From a bacterium EF100-94H03 bin56 (GTDB lineage Bacteria > Pseudomonadota > Alphaproteobacteria > SP197), in contig MPMV01000021.1 of NCBI GenBank assembly GCA_002238685.1, forward strand, positions 1 through 64,000: a DNA stretch of 64,000 bases, read 5' to 3'. Under the pieces are notes generated by a model that did not search any database, was not told where the DNA came from, and worked only from the letters and a program-made list of their open reading frames with translations. Made by a program: the position numbers and the translations under genes. Below, in pieces: positions 16,068 to 25,389 of the stretch. Every line of letters starts with the position of its first letter. Position 1 is the stretch's first letter.

Positions 16068-17606
16068 TCAGGCTCTCCGGGCAAAGGCGCGCAGGGCGTC
16101 AAGCCTGGTCCGATCGGCAATCACGCGCGGCACCTTGTTCTGGCCGCCGAGCTTGCCCTGGGCCGCCATCCATGCGGCAAATCCCCCGGGCGGCATCACC
16201 TCGATGCGTGGAGGATCCATGCCCCAGCCGCCGGCGCGGTGGGCCGCGTAGTCCGCGTTGACGGACTGCAGGATGTGGTCGAGAGAGGCGGCGAACGATT
16301 CCAGGAGCCGTTCGTCGATCAAGGGTGCGGAAAACTCGATGACGTGGAGGTGGCCACCCCGTTCCCCGGCGCGCGAGGAAAAGATGCTGCCGACGGCAAA
16401 GTCGCTGACCGTGGCGCCGATGGCCCGCGCCGCGCCGGAGACCGCCTGTTCGAGCTCGGCCACGATCACGTGTTCACCGAAGGCGGACAGCATGTGGGCC
16501 GTGCGTCCGGTAAAGAGAATGCGTGGCGGATCGAGCGTGGTGAAGGTGACGGTGTCACCGACGAGATAGCGCCACAGACCGGCCGCCGTGCTCACCACGA
16601 GCGCGTAGTTGACGCCTTCCTCGACATCCCCGATCCAGCGGCACGCATCCGTTCTCACCTGCCGGCCTTCGACCGGGGCGAACTCGAAGAACATCGCGTT
16701 GTCGAGCTGCAGGCGCATGCCTGCATCCGTGCCCCTGTCCGCCACGGCGAAGAAGCCCTCGCTGGCGGCGTAGACCTCGCGGGTTTCCGCATGACTGCCC
16801 TCGAGGAGAGCGGCGAAGCGCTCCCGGTAGGGCGCCCAGGAGACGCCGCCATGGACAAGCAGTTCGAGCCCGGGATAGACCGAGGCGATGCGCCCGTCTC
16901 CCGCACCGGCGATCTCCAGAAGATGATCGAAGTAGATCAGCAGCCAGCTCGGAACCCCGCAGGCGGCGTGGATGGGCTGATCGAGCGAATGCCGGGCGAA
17001 CCGGTCGATCTTGACGTTCCAGTCGCCGATGGCTTCGAGGTGCCGGGGCGGAAAGGTCCGCAACCGGGCCCAGCGCGGCATGACGGAAGCCGTGATCCCG
17101 CTCAAATCACCGCTCGTCACCCCGGGAGCACGGTGTTCAAGTCCGGTCGATCCTCCGAGAATGAACACGCGTCCGGCGAGAATCCTGCTTCGCGGCCGGT
17201 TGGTCACATGCCAGACGAGGAGGTCGCTCGCCGCTCGCCGGTTCGAGCGATTCATCTCGCGGGTGAAGGGAATGAAGCGGGTGGTGCCCCGTGTCGTCCC
17301 CGACGTCTCGGCAAACCAGGGGACAAGACCAGGCCAGGTGCAGTTCACGAGACGCGGGAAGTCGCGGCTCCAGTAGTCGTCCCAGAAATCGTCATGGCTG
17401 CGCACAGGCACACGGGCGCGATAGTCGTCGAGGGTGCGGACACCGGCGAGGTCATGGTCCCGCGCGAAACGCGTCGTTGCCGCCCTCCTGGTGAGAGAGA
17501 AAAGAACGCCGGTCTGGAGGCGCTGCGCGTCGCCAGCCTCCAGACGGTGCAACCTCCGGCGCGCGTGGGCACGCAGCAGCCACGTTGCATCATGCATGAT
17601 CGTCAC
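16068..17606 (-). CDS. GH3 family acyl-adenylate/amide synthetase
   Basis: This 512-residue protein belongs to the GH3 family, best known from plants, where it joins hormones such as jasmonate or auxin to amino acids through an acyl-adenylate. The phosphate-binding motif FAETSGTTRGTTRFIPFT lies at residues 98-115. Other family landmarks are EVYAASEGFFAVADRG, YALVVSTAAGLWRYLVGDTV and FTGRTAHMLSAFGEHV. No signal peptide is seen. It starts 9 nt after the penicillin-acylase stop and is the last gene of the M81 peptidase / acylase / GH3 operon. Bacterial GH3 proteins are largely uncharacterised. A ligase next to an acylase suggests making and breaking of the same N-acyl amide, which is inference. 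Confidence 0.85.
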   Translation of the reverse strand: MTIMHDATWLLRAHARRRLHRLEAGDAQRLQTGVLFSLTRRAATTRFARDHDLAGVRTLDDYRARVPVRSHDDFWDDYWSRDFPRLVNCTWPGLVPWFAETSGTTRGTTRFIPFTREMNRSNRRAASDLLVWHVTNRPRSRILAGRVFILGGSTGLEHRAPGVTSGDLSGITASVMPRWARLRTFPPRHLEAIGDWNVKIDRFARHSLDQPIHAACGVPSWLLIYFDHLLEIAGAGDGRIASVYPGLELLVHGGVSWAPYRERFAALLEGSHAETREVYAASEGFFAVADRGTDAGMRLQLDNAMFFEFAPVEGRQVRTDACRWIGDVEEGVNYALVVSTAAGLWRYLVGDTVTFTTLDPPRILFTGRTAHMLSAFGEHVIVAELEQAVSGAARAIGATVSDFAVGSIFSSRAGERGGHLHVIEFSAPLIDERLLESFAASLDHILQSVNADYAAHRAGGWGMDPPRIEVMPPGGFAAWMAAQGKLGGQNKVPRVIADRTRLDALRAFARRA

Positions 17607-17615
17607 GGCGCATCG

Positions 17616-19880
17616 TCAGTTGTCGATGACCGTCACATGGGGGAACGACGCCCGTACACCTTCGGGAGTGAGTGGCATGCGCACATACCCGCCCGACTGC
17701 CACAGGGGCCACTGGTCGAGCATGGTCGAGCTGTTGAGCCAGCCGTCCTGCCCTCCCAGCAGCACGAAGTAGTTCTCATCCATATCGGTCATGTCGGAAA
17801 CATGCCGGGCATTGGCGCCGTAACGCACCGTATGGCGTGTGGCGCTGGCATCATGGGCCGTCTTCATGATGGTTTCGGAACTGCCGCCCACACCGTGGTC
17901 GCCGAAGCGGTAGCGTTCGCCGATGACAGGAAGCATGGAGAGCGGATGGGCCAGGGAAAGGCGATGCATGTCCGACCAGTCGGTGAACACATCGAGTCCT
18001 TTCTCCGCTGCCTCCAGACCGGCCGTCAGGGCAGCGTCGAGCACCTCCCGGGAGGCCTGTTCCATGTCGCGGACCAGCACCCCTCCCCGGCGTGCCATGA
18101 TGGCGCCGTGCTCCTCTCCAAGGAGCCGGCTGTAGAACGAATGGACAAATCCGGCGCGGAACTGTTCGAAGCTGACGGCGCCGACGGACCCGGCGCGGTA
18201 GTGACCGTCCCAGTTCCGCATGCGGGTGATCGCTTCGGCTGCTTCACGTCCGGCCGACGACACCAGTCCCGCAGCTTCCAGGCCTTCGATGAAGTCATCG
18301 CGCAGCCTCGCCGACGACGGCATGTAGACGTCCCGCTGGATCGCCTTCACTGCGGCGACATCAAGCCGGCCACCGCCGCCCGTGAGGCTGGCCAGACGCG
18401 ACACCCTGTCGTCTGAAGAAAAGAAGAAACCGACCGGGGTGGCTGTGCGGGTCGGCCGGTTGTTGGCCGAAACCAGATACCCCTGCCGGGGATTGTAACT
18501 CCAGGGAAAGTCCCCGGACGACTGCATCGTGGCCCAGGTCCTTGTGACCTCTCCGGCATCGGCGACGATATCGCCCGGAGATCCGGTTCTCTGCGGCAGC
18601 GTGACAGCCATGACCTGGCCGATGTTGCCGTCGTGGTCGGCAAAGATCATGTTCTGCCCGGGCACCGCAAAGGTATCGAAGGCCGTGCGGAACCCGGTGA
18701 AATCCCGGGCCCGGCTGACCGCCAGCATGGCGCCGATTTCGTCGCTTGCGTCATGACCGGTCCAGCGGAGTGCCAGGTCCGGGAGACCGTTGTCGGACAG
18801 GAAGGGCGCATCGCTGATCACCGGACCCAGCGGGGTCTGCCTGATGGTGACGGTCGAATCGAACCACCAGCGCACGGAAATCGTCTCGTCGCGCGTCTCG
18901 ATGGCATCTGGATCGAGGTCACTGACATCGACGAGATCACTGGAGGCGGCCCGCATGTTGGTGCCGCCCCAGGCGATCGACGGATTACGGCCGATGGCGA
19001 AGACCGGCAATCCCGGTCCCATCAGACCGACGACGTGATAAGAGGGCGACTTCAGGCCGGCGATCAGCCACACGTTGGGGACCAGGATCCCGAGGTGGGG
19101 GTCGTTGGCAATGATTGCACCCCCGGTCGTCGTGCGTTCCGGCCCGATCGCCATGCTGTTGGACCCCGTCCGGCCAACGCCCGCCAGAATCGCGTTCACA
19201 TCGGCATCGGCGAAACTCGGCAACGACGCACTCCCGCTTTCCACCAGACGCGCCCACAGCTGCGGCCAGTCCGGACGTTTCCTCAGGGGCAGCAGCCCGC
19301 TCCAGATCAGCCAGTTCACATCCGTGCCCACCAGCCGCCCGATGGTGAGGACATCGGTGACGGTCCACGGTTCACGTTCCATGCCGAGAACGCCGAACTC
19401 CTGGGGGAGGTCGTCGAGCGTTGCCTGGTAGTGGTTGATTCCGTCGACAAATCGCTGTGTCCAGCGCCGTGCACCGGACTCCATCGCAGCCTCGATATCC
19501 CGCGCCGCGTGGCCAAAGGAAAGAATGCGCAGACCGTGGTCAATGTCACTGGCAAGCGGGCCTGCCACTTCGGCGAGGCGGCCACGGGCCGCCATGCGCA
19601 CCAGGCTCATCTGGGCAAGACGCAGATGAGCGTGGACCATGCCCAGCGCAAAGGCGGCATCGTCGTCGCTCAAAGCCTCGATGAACGGTACCTGGTGGTC
19701 ATTCCAGCGGATCGTCACCCGCCCGTCCAGGTCCACTCCATGGTCCGGAAAGACGGCCAGACGATCCGCCAGTCCACGGGGTTCGGGAAGTGGCGCCAGC
19801 AGGGCGCACGCAGCCAGGGAACCACCCGCAAAGAGAAGGCCGGCAGCACGGACCAGGTGGCGTCCGGTACTCCGCCTCAT
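17616..19880 (-). CDS. penicillin acylase family lipoprotein (Ntn hydrolase)
   Basis: This 754-residue protein is a penicillin-amidase/acyl-homoserine-lactone-acylase type Ntn hydrolase. A lipoprotein signal ends in LAAC with Cys25. The alpha-chain region has the usual FALGMVHAHLRLAQMSLVRMA segment, and autocleavage should occur before the Ser of GSNSMAIGPERT near residue 240, which becomes the N-terminal nucleophile of the beta chain. An Asn/Arg-rich active-site half follows (WGGTNMRAASSDLVD). ATG 19880 overlaps the upstream M81 peptidase stop as ATGA; the open frame further upstream is a shadow. It likely sits in the inner or outer membrane facing the periplasm and releases acyl groups from amides or peptides. 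Confidence 0.88.
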   Translation of the reverse strand: MRRSTGRHLVRAAGLLFAGGSLAACALLAPLPEPRGLADRLAVFPDHGVDLDGRVTIRWNDHQVPFIEALSDDDAAFALGMVHAHLRLAQMSLVRMAARGRLAEVAGPLASDIDHGLRILSFGHAARDIEAAMESGARRWTQRFVDGINHYQATLDDLPQEFGVLGMEREPWTVTDVLTIGRLVGTDVNWLIWSGLLPLRKRPDWPQLWARLVESGSASLPSFADADVNAILAGVGRTGSNSMAIGPERTTTGGAIIANDPHLGILVPNVWLIAGLKSPSYHVVGLMGPGLPVFAIGRNPSIAWGGTNMRAASSDLVDVSDLDPDAIETRDETISVRWWFDSTVTIRQTPLGPVISDAPFLSDNGLPDLALRWTGHDASDEIGAMLAVSRARDFTGFRTAFDTFAVPGQNMIFADHDGNIGQVMAVTLPQRTGSPGDIVADAGEVTRTWATMQSSGDFPWSYNPRQGYLVSANNRPTRTATPVGFFFSSDDRVSRLASLTGGGGRLDVAAVKAIQRDVYMPSSARLRDDFIEGLEAAGLVSSAGREAAEAITRMRNWDGHYRAGSVGAVSFEQFRAGFVHSFYSRLLGEEHGAIMARRGGVLVRDMEQASREVLDAALTAGLEAAEKGLDVFTDWSDMHRLSLAHPLSMLPVIGERYRFGDHGVGGSSETIMKTAHDASATRHTVRYGANARHVSDMTDMDENYFVLLGGQDGWLNSSTMLDQWPLWQSGGYVRMPLTPEGVRASFPHVTVIDN

Positions 19881-21379
19881 GGACGGCGATACTCCGGACC
19901 GCCCGGTCCCAGCCTGACACCGTCGCGCAGGAAGCGATACCCGAGATGGTCCAGACGGCACGGGTGTTCGCCCGGCGACTCGACGATGAGGGTCCTGGCG
20001 GCAATCGGGTCGTAGTCGGCCCGGAAATGCACCGTACTCTTGACCACAAGGATGTGCTGGTCCGTCGGCTCGACGCCGATATGGCGAAAGCACGCCTGGT
20101 CGAGATTCTGAAATCGGACACTCGAGACAATCACCTTGACGTCGCAGTCGGCATCGGCGACCGACAGCAGGGCCAGTGGACCGAGATTGGTGACGACGCC
20201 CCGGTACATCTCGCCGTGGCATTCGAAGATCCCGTTGCCGAGACGTTCGACCCTGAAACGACCGCGAAAGGGTGACTGGCCCGGTCTGCCGGACTTGCCG
20301 CCGAGAGGCGCATCGAACGTGCTCTCCTCCCCTCGGGCATGGGCTTCCCGCGCCACCTCGGGATCGCACAGCAGGGCGAGAGCCGCGCCGGTGGCATGAT
20401 GTCGCACCAGGGCCTCGAGAATGCCCACCGTGTCGGAGGTGCCTCCTGCACCGGGATTGTCCTGGGCATCGGCGAGAACCACCGGGCCGGCCGGCTCGGC
20501 CATGGCGGCTCTCACCGCCTCGCCGGCGTCAAGCAGCGCATTGTCGAAGCCGTCCTCGGCACCGATGAAACCTGTCATGATCCCGCGTGCGGTCTCACGG
20601 GCACGGTGAGGATCGGCATCGTAGGCAAGTGCGGCCGGTCCGCATTCGGCGATGTCGGCCGGCGGGAAGCCAAGCGCCAGATCCGCACTCGTGATACCGG
20701 CATGTTCGCGCCGCCTGATGTCGTCGTAGAAGCCGTTGTTGGGCGCTGCGCCGGTCCACTGGGCCGATAGTGGCACCAGGAACGGTGACCTGGCGAATCC
20801 CTTCGCTAGGGGCTCGCCCGAAAGCAGGCGCATCGCCAGGCGATAGCAACGGCGTCCCGTCTCGTCCATGTCGATGTGCGGATAGGTCCGGTAGATGGTC
20901 ATGGCCGACGACATCGCCACCATGCGTTGCGTGATGTTCGCATGGAGATCGAGGCTGTTGACGACGGGGATGGAGTGTCCGACGACACCGCGGACGCGCT
21001 CCAGGGTTTCGCCCTCGCCGTCCTCGCAGTGCGCGGTGACCATGGCACCGTGGAGATCGAGGAAGACGGCATCGAAGGGACCGAGGCGCGCCAGGTCATC
21101 GGTCATCATGCCGACAATCCTCTCGAAGGCATCCTCGGTGACGTGGGACGACGGCTCGGCGGAGGCCCACAGAAGCGGCACGAGTTCGTGGCCGTCATCG
21201 GTTGCCTGGCGAATGAACGATTCCAGGGCGAGGTTGAGACCGGCGACGGCGTCGAAGAGTTCCGGGCCGCGTGTCAGGCCCGGCCAGGCATCATGGAGTT
21301 CGAAGTCGTGAAAGTCCGCGTTGGTCGACGCGAAGGTGTTCGTCTCGTGCTGAAATCCACCCACGGCGATACGAGCCAT
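19877..21379 (-). CDS. M81 family metallopeptidase (MlrC-like)
   Basis: This 500-residue protein is a full-length member of the MlrC family, known from microcystin breakdown. The family signature GGFQHETNTFAST is at residues 7-19; likely metal ligands are in FLDLHGAMV and NSLDLHANIT, and a C-terminal DUF1485-type region with LADAQDNPGAGGTSDT follows. ATG 21379 has GAGGGG 6 nt upstream. No signal peptide is seen, so it is cytoplasmic. It leads an operon with a penicillin-type acylase and a GH3 synthetase. In other bacteria homologues often sit beside peptide transporters, so a small peptide or amide is the likely substrate. Confidence 0.88.
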   Translation of the reverse strand: MARIAVGGFQHETNTFASTNADFHDFELHDAWPGLTRGPELFDAVAGLNLALESFIRQATDDGHELVPLLWASAEPSSHVTEDAFERIVGMMTDDLARLGPFDAVFLDLHGAMVTAHCEDGEGETLERVRGVVGHSIPVVNSLDLHANITQRMVAMSSAMTIYRTYPHIDMDETGRRCYRLAMRLLSGEPLAKGFARSPFLVPLSAQWTGAAPNNGFYDDIRRREHAGITSADLALGFPPADIAECGPAALAYDADPHRARETARGIMTGFIGAEDGFDNALLDAGEAVRAAMAEPAGPVVLADAQDNPGAGGTSDTVGILEALVRHHATGAALALLCDPEVAREAHARGEESTFDAPLGGKSGRPGQSPFRGRFRVERLGNGIFECHGEMYRGVVTNLGPLALLSVADADCDVKVIVSSVRFQNLDQACFRHIGVEPTDQHILVVKSTVHFRADYDPIAARTLIVESPGEHPCRLDHLGYRFLRDGVRLGPGGPEYRRP

Positions 21380-21657
21380 GATGCACCCCTCTGATCCGGG
21401 AAGGGCGCGATTCTGTCACGCTGTCCGGAGCCGGCGCAACCGCTGAACATACCCCGAAGTCGGGTCGCAATGACCATTCAATCACGTCTGTGCACGTTGA
21501 CCCGGGATTTGCCGTGATACCAGGGCACGGTTCGCCAATGTGTTGTCTGGCCTGCCGATTGGCAAAGAGTGAGTCCGAGGAACCAGACTTCCACACCAAA
21601 CCGCGTGCCTGTGCGTTGCATGATGTGCCTCGATCGCGGCACCGCCATCAAGGGCGA

Positions 21658-21975
21658 TCAGGCCCCCGTGGTAATCGCGCCTGCGTCGTTGTCGACGATC
21701 ACCGGCGTTTCGAAGTACTCGATCGAAGGCTCGGCGCCCAGGCGCTCGTGGATACCGGCCCGCCAGGCCGCATCAAAGAGGCGCTCGGCATCCTCGCGAG
21801 ACTTGAAGAGATACACACCACCGCCGGTCCGGCCGTCCCCGGACAAGAGGTAGTATTTTCGGATCAGGCCCTGGACATCCCGGTAGAGCGGCGCGGACGC
21901 TTCGAACGCGGCCCTTGCCGCCTCGCGCGTCCTGTCCTCGCCCAGCGCGAAACGAACGATCGCGGTAATCGCCAT
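21658..21975 (-). CDS. small monooxygenase-like (ABM/YdhR-type) protein
   Basis: This 105-residue protein fits a dimeric alpha-beta ferredoxin-like barrel of the antibiotic-biosynthesis monooxygenase/YdhR group: MAITAIVRFALG first strand, VQGLIRKYYLLSGDGRTGGGVYLFKSREDAERLF in the middle and EYFETPVIVDN last strand. The ATG follows GGAGGCTGA. Gene context (between an M81 operon and a DUF1989 gene) does not point to a substrate. Function is unknown. The gap 21380-21657 upstream of the M81 operon shows no gene. Confidence 0.75.
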   Translation of the reverse strand: MAITAIVRFALGEDRTREAARAAFEASAPLYRDVQGLIRKYYLLSGDGRTGGGVYLFKSREDAERLFDAAWRAGIHERLGAEPSIEYFETPVIVDNDAGAITTGA

Positions 21976-22075
21976 GATTCAGCCTCCTTGGTTCATCGTT
22001 CCGGACCACGCAGGGTCACCAACCGGAGCTAAGTACTCCTGCACCAGGTCCGGGGACGCGACCTGGATCTTCGCT

Positions 22076-22669
22076 TCAGGTCACGATCTCGAAGTGGGCC
22101 TCGGTCGGCTGCCGGTTCACCCCGTTGACCGGCAGCAGGTCCTGAGGGCAGGCCGACATGGCCACCACGCAATCCATGAGGGCGCGCAGCACGACATGGT
22201 CACCGGGGGCCGACAGCGGCGACTCGAAGGCGAGCCCGCCGTCATCCTCCCAGGGGATGTTCATGAAGAGATTGAGAGGAGACGGCGTGTGTGTCTCCTG
22301 CAATCCGAGTTCGCTCATCGCCTGCGAGAGATTGTCGGCGCAGTTGTCGTGGTATCCCCTGACGCCAAGGAGCTCGTAACGCCAGCGGTCGCAGGCCGCC
22401 ATCAGGGTGTCGTGGCGGCCCGGCGACGTGTCCTCTTCGAGGGCGAGAATCGGGCGCCGGCGATTGGAGACAAGACGGTCGCCAACACATGGAGTCAGGC
22501 GCTGGTTGAAGACGCGTGTGGCATCCATCGCCATGTATTCCGAAACGTCGTCACCGTTGAACGCCCAGGTGTCGACGACCTGCGTGCCATGGGTGTTGAT
22601 GATGCGGATCGCTGCGCCACGCGCTACGCGCACGGCCTTGCCGCCACGCGCCGGGATGGTTGATGACAT
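22076..22669 (-). CDS. DUF1989 (urea carboxylase-associated) family protein
   Basis: This 197-residue protein is a DUF1989 protein. The family includes the urea carboxylase-associated proteins, shown in guanidine-degrading bacteria to form a carboxyguanidine deiminase. Family marks are THGTQVVDTWAFN, HDNCADNLSQA, NLFMNIPW, SAPGDHVVLRALMDCVVAMSACPQD and the final PVNG. The Cys of CADN and of SACP are shared with the DUF1989 domain of the fusion at 44703. No urea carboxylase gene or guanidine riboswitch is visible here, so a guanidine role is not supported locally. It is a single gene, divergent from the DNA glycosylase. Confidence 0.85.
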   Translation of the reverse strand: MSSTIPARGGKAVRVARGAAIRIINTHGTQVVDTWAFNGDDVSEYMAMDATRVFNQRLTPCVGDRLVSNRRRPILALEEDTSPGRHDTLMAACDRWRYELLGVRGYHDNCADNLSQAMSELGLQETHTPSPLNLFMNIPWEDDGGLAFESPLSAPGDHVVLRALMDCVVAMSACPQDLLPVNGVNRQPTEAHFEIVT

Positions 22670-22757
22670 GGCTCTCTCTTGCAGAATTCAGGCCGGTTGC
22701 ACGATATCTTCGGTTGTCGGACGATCCTGTGCAAGCGGCCGGACGGATCGGGGCACC

Positions 22758-23363
22758 ATGATTATCGCCACCCAGGCGGATCTCGAGGAGGGTGTCACGA
22801 CGCTCATCGGTCTCGAGTCCCGGTTCGAACCGGTCGTGGAAAGACTCGGGACAATTCCCCTCAGGATCGAGCCGGCAGGTCTGTCATCGCTGCTTTCCAT
22901 CATCACCGAGCAGTCGATTTCTCTCAAGGCTGCCGCCAGCATCCGCAAGCGCCTTGACGCGGCCTTCGATGCCGACGACGCGGGTGCCGTCCTCGGGGTT
23001 CCGGTGGAACACCTGCGGGCGCTCGGACTCACCCGCTCCAAGGGTCGTGCCTTCCATGCCGCGGCAAGGGCAGCGCGCGACGGACTTCTGGAGTCCCTCG
23101 TGACTCTGGGAGACGACGAAGCGAAGGAGACGCTCACCGCGCTTCACGGCGTCGGAGAGTGGACCGCCCAGACCTATCTGCTGTCGTGCCTTGGACGATC
23201 CGATGCCTGGCCGGCGGGAGACGTGGCGCTGCAGGTGGCCACCGCGGCACTGTTCTCCATCGATCCGCGTCCCGATGTGAGGCGGATGGTGGCGCTCGCC
23301 GAACCCTGGCGACCCTGGCGCGCCGTGGCCGCGCGCATCCTCTGGGCATGGTATCGGACCTGA
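22758..23363 (+). CDS. alkA: DNA-3-methyladenine glycosylase II (AlkA-type)
   Basis: This 201-residue enzyme is an HhH-GPD DNA glycosylase that excises alkylated bases. The helix-hairpin-helix LHGVGEWTAQTYLL is at 129-142 and the catalytic Asp155 is in WPAGDVALQ. It lacks the extra N-terminal domain of E. coli AlkA and resembles the short form common in alphaproteobacteria. ATG 22758 was chosen because family homology starts there; the longer frame from 22407 is antisense to the DUF1989 gene. Its stop and that of pyrD are joined in the palindrome TGATCA. Confidence 0.88.
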   Translation: MIIATQADLEEGVTTLIGLESRFEPVVERLGTIPLRIEPAGLSSLLSIITEQSISLKAAASIRKRLDAAFDADDAGAVLGVPVEHLRALGLTRSKGRAFHAAARAARDGLLESLVTLGDDEAKETLTALHGVGEWTAQTYLLSCLGRSDAWPAGDVALQVATAALFSIDPRPDVRRMVALAEPWRPWRAVAARILWAWYRT

Positions 23364-24413
23364 TCAGGCGTCGGCGCCGACGGCCTCCGCCAGACTCCCC
23401 AGGCCGTCCGCGGCCAGGTGCTCCTCGAGACCGTCGAGAATGCGCCCGACAACAGCGAGACCGTGCCAGACCAGCGCGGTATAGATCTGGATCAGCGAGG
23501 CGCCCGCCCGGATCTTCCGGTAGGCGTCTTGCGCCGACATGATGCCGCCCGCACCGATGATCGGCAGGGTGCCGTTGCCCGCATTGTGGAGTGTGCGCAC
23601 CATGCCGGTGGAAAGCTCGAAAAGCGGTGACCCCGAGAGACCCCCGGCCTCGCCGGCATGGCGGTGGCGCAGTCCGGCCGGCCGGCTGATCGTCGTGTTG
23701 GACACCACAAGGCCGGCGACACCGTGATCGGCCGCCACCCGGGCAGCATCCCCTGCATCCTCGGGCGCCAGATCAGGGGCAAGCTTGAGCAGCAGGGCTG
23801 CGTCCGGGGCTTCGGGGCGCACACACTCAAGCGACTCCAGGAGTCTCGCGAGATGGCGCACGGCCTGAAGATCCCGCAGGCCAGGCGTGTTGGGAGACGA
23901 CACGTTGATCACGACGTACTCGGCGAGAGGCGCGAGCCGGACGAAGGCGCGACGGTAATCACCGGCCGCATCGGCGCTGTCACGGTTCATGCCGATGTTG
24001 ACGCCGACGATTCCGGCTTCCGGCCGGCGTGCCTCGAGGCGCGCCGCCACCTGGTCCATGCCTTCGTTGTTGAAACCAAGGCGGTTGATCACGGCCCTGT
24101 CTGCCGGCAACCGGAAGATCCGCGGCCGCGGATTGCCGTCCTGCGGTCGGGGCGTCACTGTGCCGGCCTCGACGAATCCGAACCCCGCCGCCAGCATCTC
24201 GCCCGTCACCCTTGCATTCTTGTCAAACCCCGCCGCCAGGCCCAGGGGATTGGGAAAGTCGAGCCCGAACAGGGTGGTCGCAAGCCCCGGGCGTTCCCTC
24301 GACGCGCGCCGTCCCGCCACACCGGTCTCCAGGGCCTTGAGGGCCAGGTCGTGGGCGCGCTCTGGTTCGATGAGGCCCATCATGGGACCGAGAAGGCGCC
24401 AGGCGTCGAACAT
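23364..24413 (-). CDS. pyrD: dihydroorotate dehydrogenase, quinone-dependent (class 2)
   Basis: This 349-residue enzyme oxidises dihydroorotate to orotate in pyrimidine synthesis and passes electrons to quinone. The class 2 N-terminal membrane-associated helix is present (MFDAWRLLGPMMGLIEPERAHDLALKALE). FMN-site and catalytic features are PNPLGLAAGFDKNA (54-67), INRLGFNNEG (109-118), NVSSPNTPGLRDLQ with the catalytic Ser (170-183), VVSNTT, and GLSGSPLF. ATG 24413 matches the family start. It faces alkA convergently and the aminotransferase gene divergently across 88 bp. Confidence 0.95.
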   Translation of the reverse strand: MFDAWRLLGPMMGLIEPERAHDLALKALETGVAGRRASRERPGLATTLFGLDFPNPLGLAAGFDKNARVTGEMLAAGFGFVEAGTVTPRPQDGNPRPRIFRLPADRAVINRLGFNNEGMDQVAARLEARRPEAGIVGVNIGMNRDSADAAGDYRRAFVRLAPLAEYVVINVSSPNTPGLRDLQAVRHLARLLESLECVRPEAPDAALLLKLAPDLAPEDAGDAARVAADHGVAGLVVSNTTISRPAGLRHRHAGEAGGLSGSPLFELSTGMVRTLHNAGNGTLPIIGAGGIMSAQDAYRKIRAGASLIQIYTALVWHGLAVVGRILDGLEEHLAADGLGSLAEAVGADA

Positions 24414-24501
24414 CCGGTGACACTCCCTCCTCCCAAACCGTGCACATGCGGACCGGACCGTGCTAGAAGTGCGTGGCTCTGTGCAGGACAGCCGATCAGC
24501 C

Positions 24502-25353
24502 ATGGAACAGCTTACCTTTTTCGACGGCGCCTTCCACGAAGGCAACCCCATGATCATGGGCCCCCTCGACCAGTCGTTCTGGTTTGCCACGCAGGTCTTT
24601 GACGGCGCTCGCGCCTTCGACGGTGTCATGCCGGACATCGATCGTCACTGCGAACGGTGCCTGAAGTCCGCGAGGGTCATGGGCATGGAGCCGCAGCAGT
24701 CGGTCGACGACCTGGTCGAACTTGCCGGAGACATGGCGCGCCGCTTCCCGGCGGATGCCCACCTCTACATCCGGCCGACCTACTGGAGCGGCGCCAGCGA
24801 TTCCCTGTGGGCGGTCTCCGAACTCACCAGGTTCCTGATGGTCCTGGAGGTGGCGCCCATGGCGGAGCCGAAGGGGTTTTCGGCATGTCTTTCCGAAATT
24901 CGGCGTCCGGCGCCCGACATGGCGCCCACCCTCGCCAAGGCTTCATGCCTCTACCCGGCAACCGGCGATGCGGTCCGCCGCGCCAATGCGCGGGGATTCG
25001 ACAACCCGGTGATGCTGGACCATGAAGGCCATGTCGCCGAGTTCGCCACGGCCAATCTCTTCATCGTCAGGGATGGTCAGGTGCACACGCCCGTCGAGAA
25101 CGGCACCTTCCTTGCCGGCATCACGCGCCGCAGGGTGATGTCGCTTCTCCGTGACGTCGGCTGGGAGGTCTTCGAGCGTTCCATTTCCTGGGACGAGGTC
25201 CGGACCGCCGACGAGGTGTTCTCGACCGGCAACTACAACAAGGTCATGCCGGCCACCCGCATTGACGACCGCGACCTCCAGCCCGGGCCGGCCTACCGCG
25301 AGGCCCGCGAACTCTATTTTGCCTTTGCCCGCGACAGGGGCCACCGCCTGTAG
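24502..25353 (+). CDS. class IV aminotransferase (branched-chain aminotransferase-like)
   Basis: This 283-residue PLP enzyme has fold type IV. The Schiff-base Lys146 is in PTLAKASCLYPA, and Glu180 in HVAEFATANLF is the residue that contacts the PLP ring nitrogen. The usual KxSGNY context is changed to KASCLYPA, so substrate preference may differ from IlvE. It is likely a branched-chain or D-amino-acid aminotransferase-like protein; the exact substrate is open. ATG 24502 fits the family start (FFDGAF). A methyltransferase gene follows 36 nt downstream, probably in the same transcript. Confidence 0.82.
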   Translation: MEQLTFFDGAFHEGNPMIMGPLDQSFWFATQVFDGARAFDGVMPDIDRHCERCLKSARVMGMEPQQSVDDLVELAGDMARRFPADAHLYIRPTYWSGASDSLWAVSELTRFLMVLEVAPMAEPKGFSACLSEIRRPAPDMAPTLAKASCLYPATGDAVRRANARGFDNPVMLDHEGHVAEFATANLFIVRDGQVHTPVENGTFLAGITRRRVMSLLRDVGWEVFERSISWDEVRTADEVFSTGNYNKVMPATRIDDRDLQPGPAYREARELYFAFARDRGHRL

Positions 25354-25389
25354 GTCCCGTCGCGTCCGGGGGTGCTCGAGGTGACAACA

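Noticed and set aside
16239-18416. 725-codon open frame antisense to the GH3 and acylase genes
   Set aside because: It spans two real genes on the other strand, and its composition is typical of shadow frames.
22076-22669. Guanidine riboswitch-controlled urea carboxylase locus
   Set aside because: No urea carboxylase gene and no recognisable guanidine riboswitch upstream of the DUF1989 gene.
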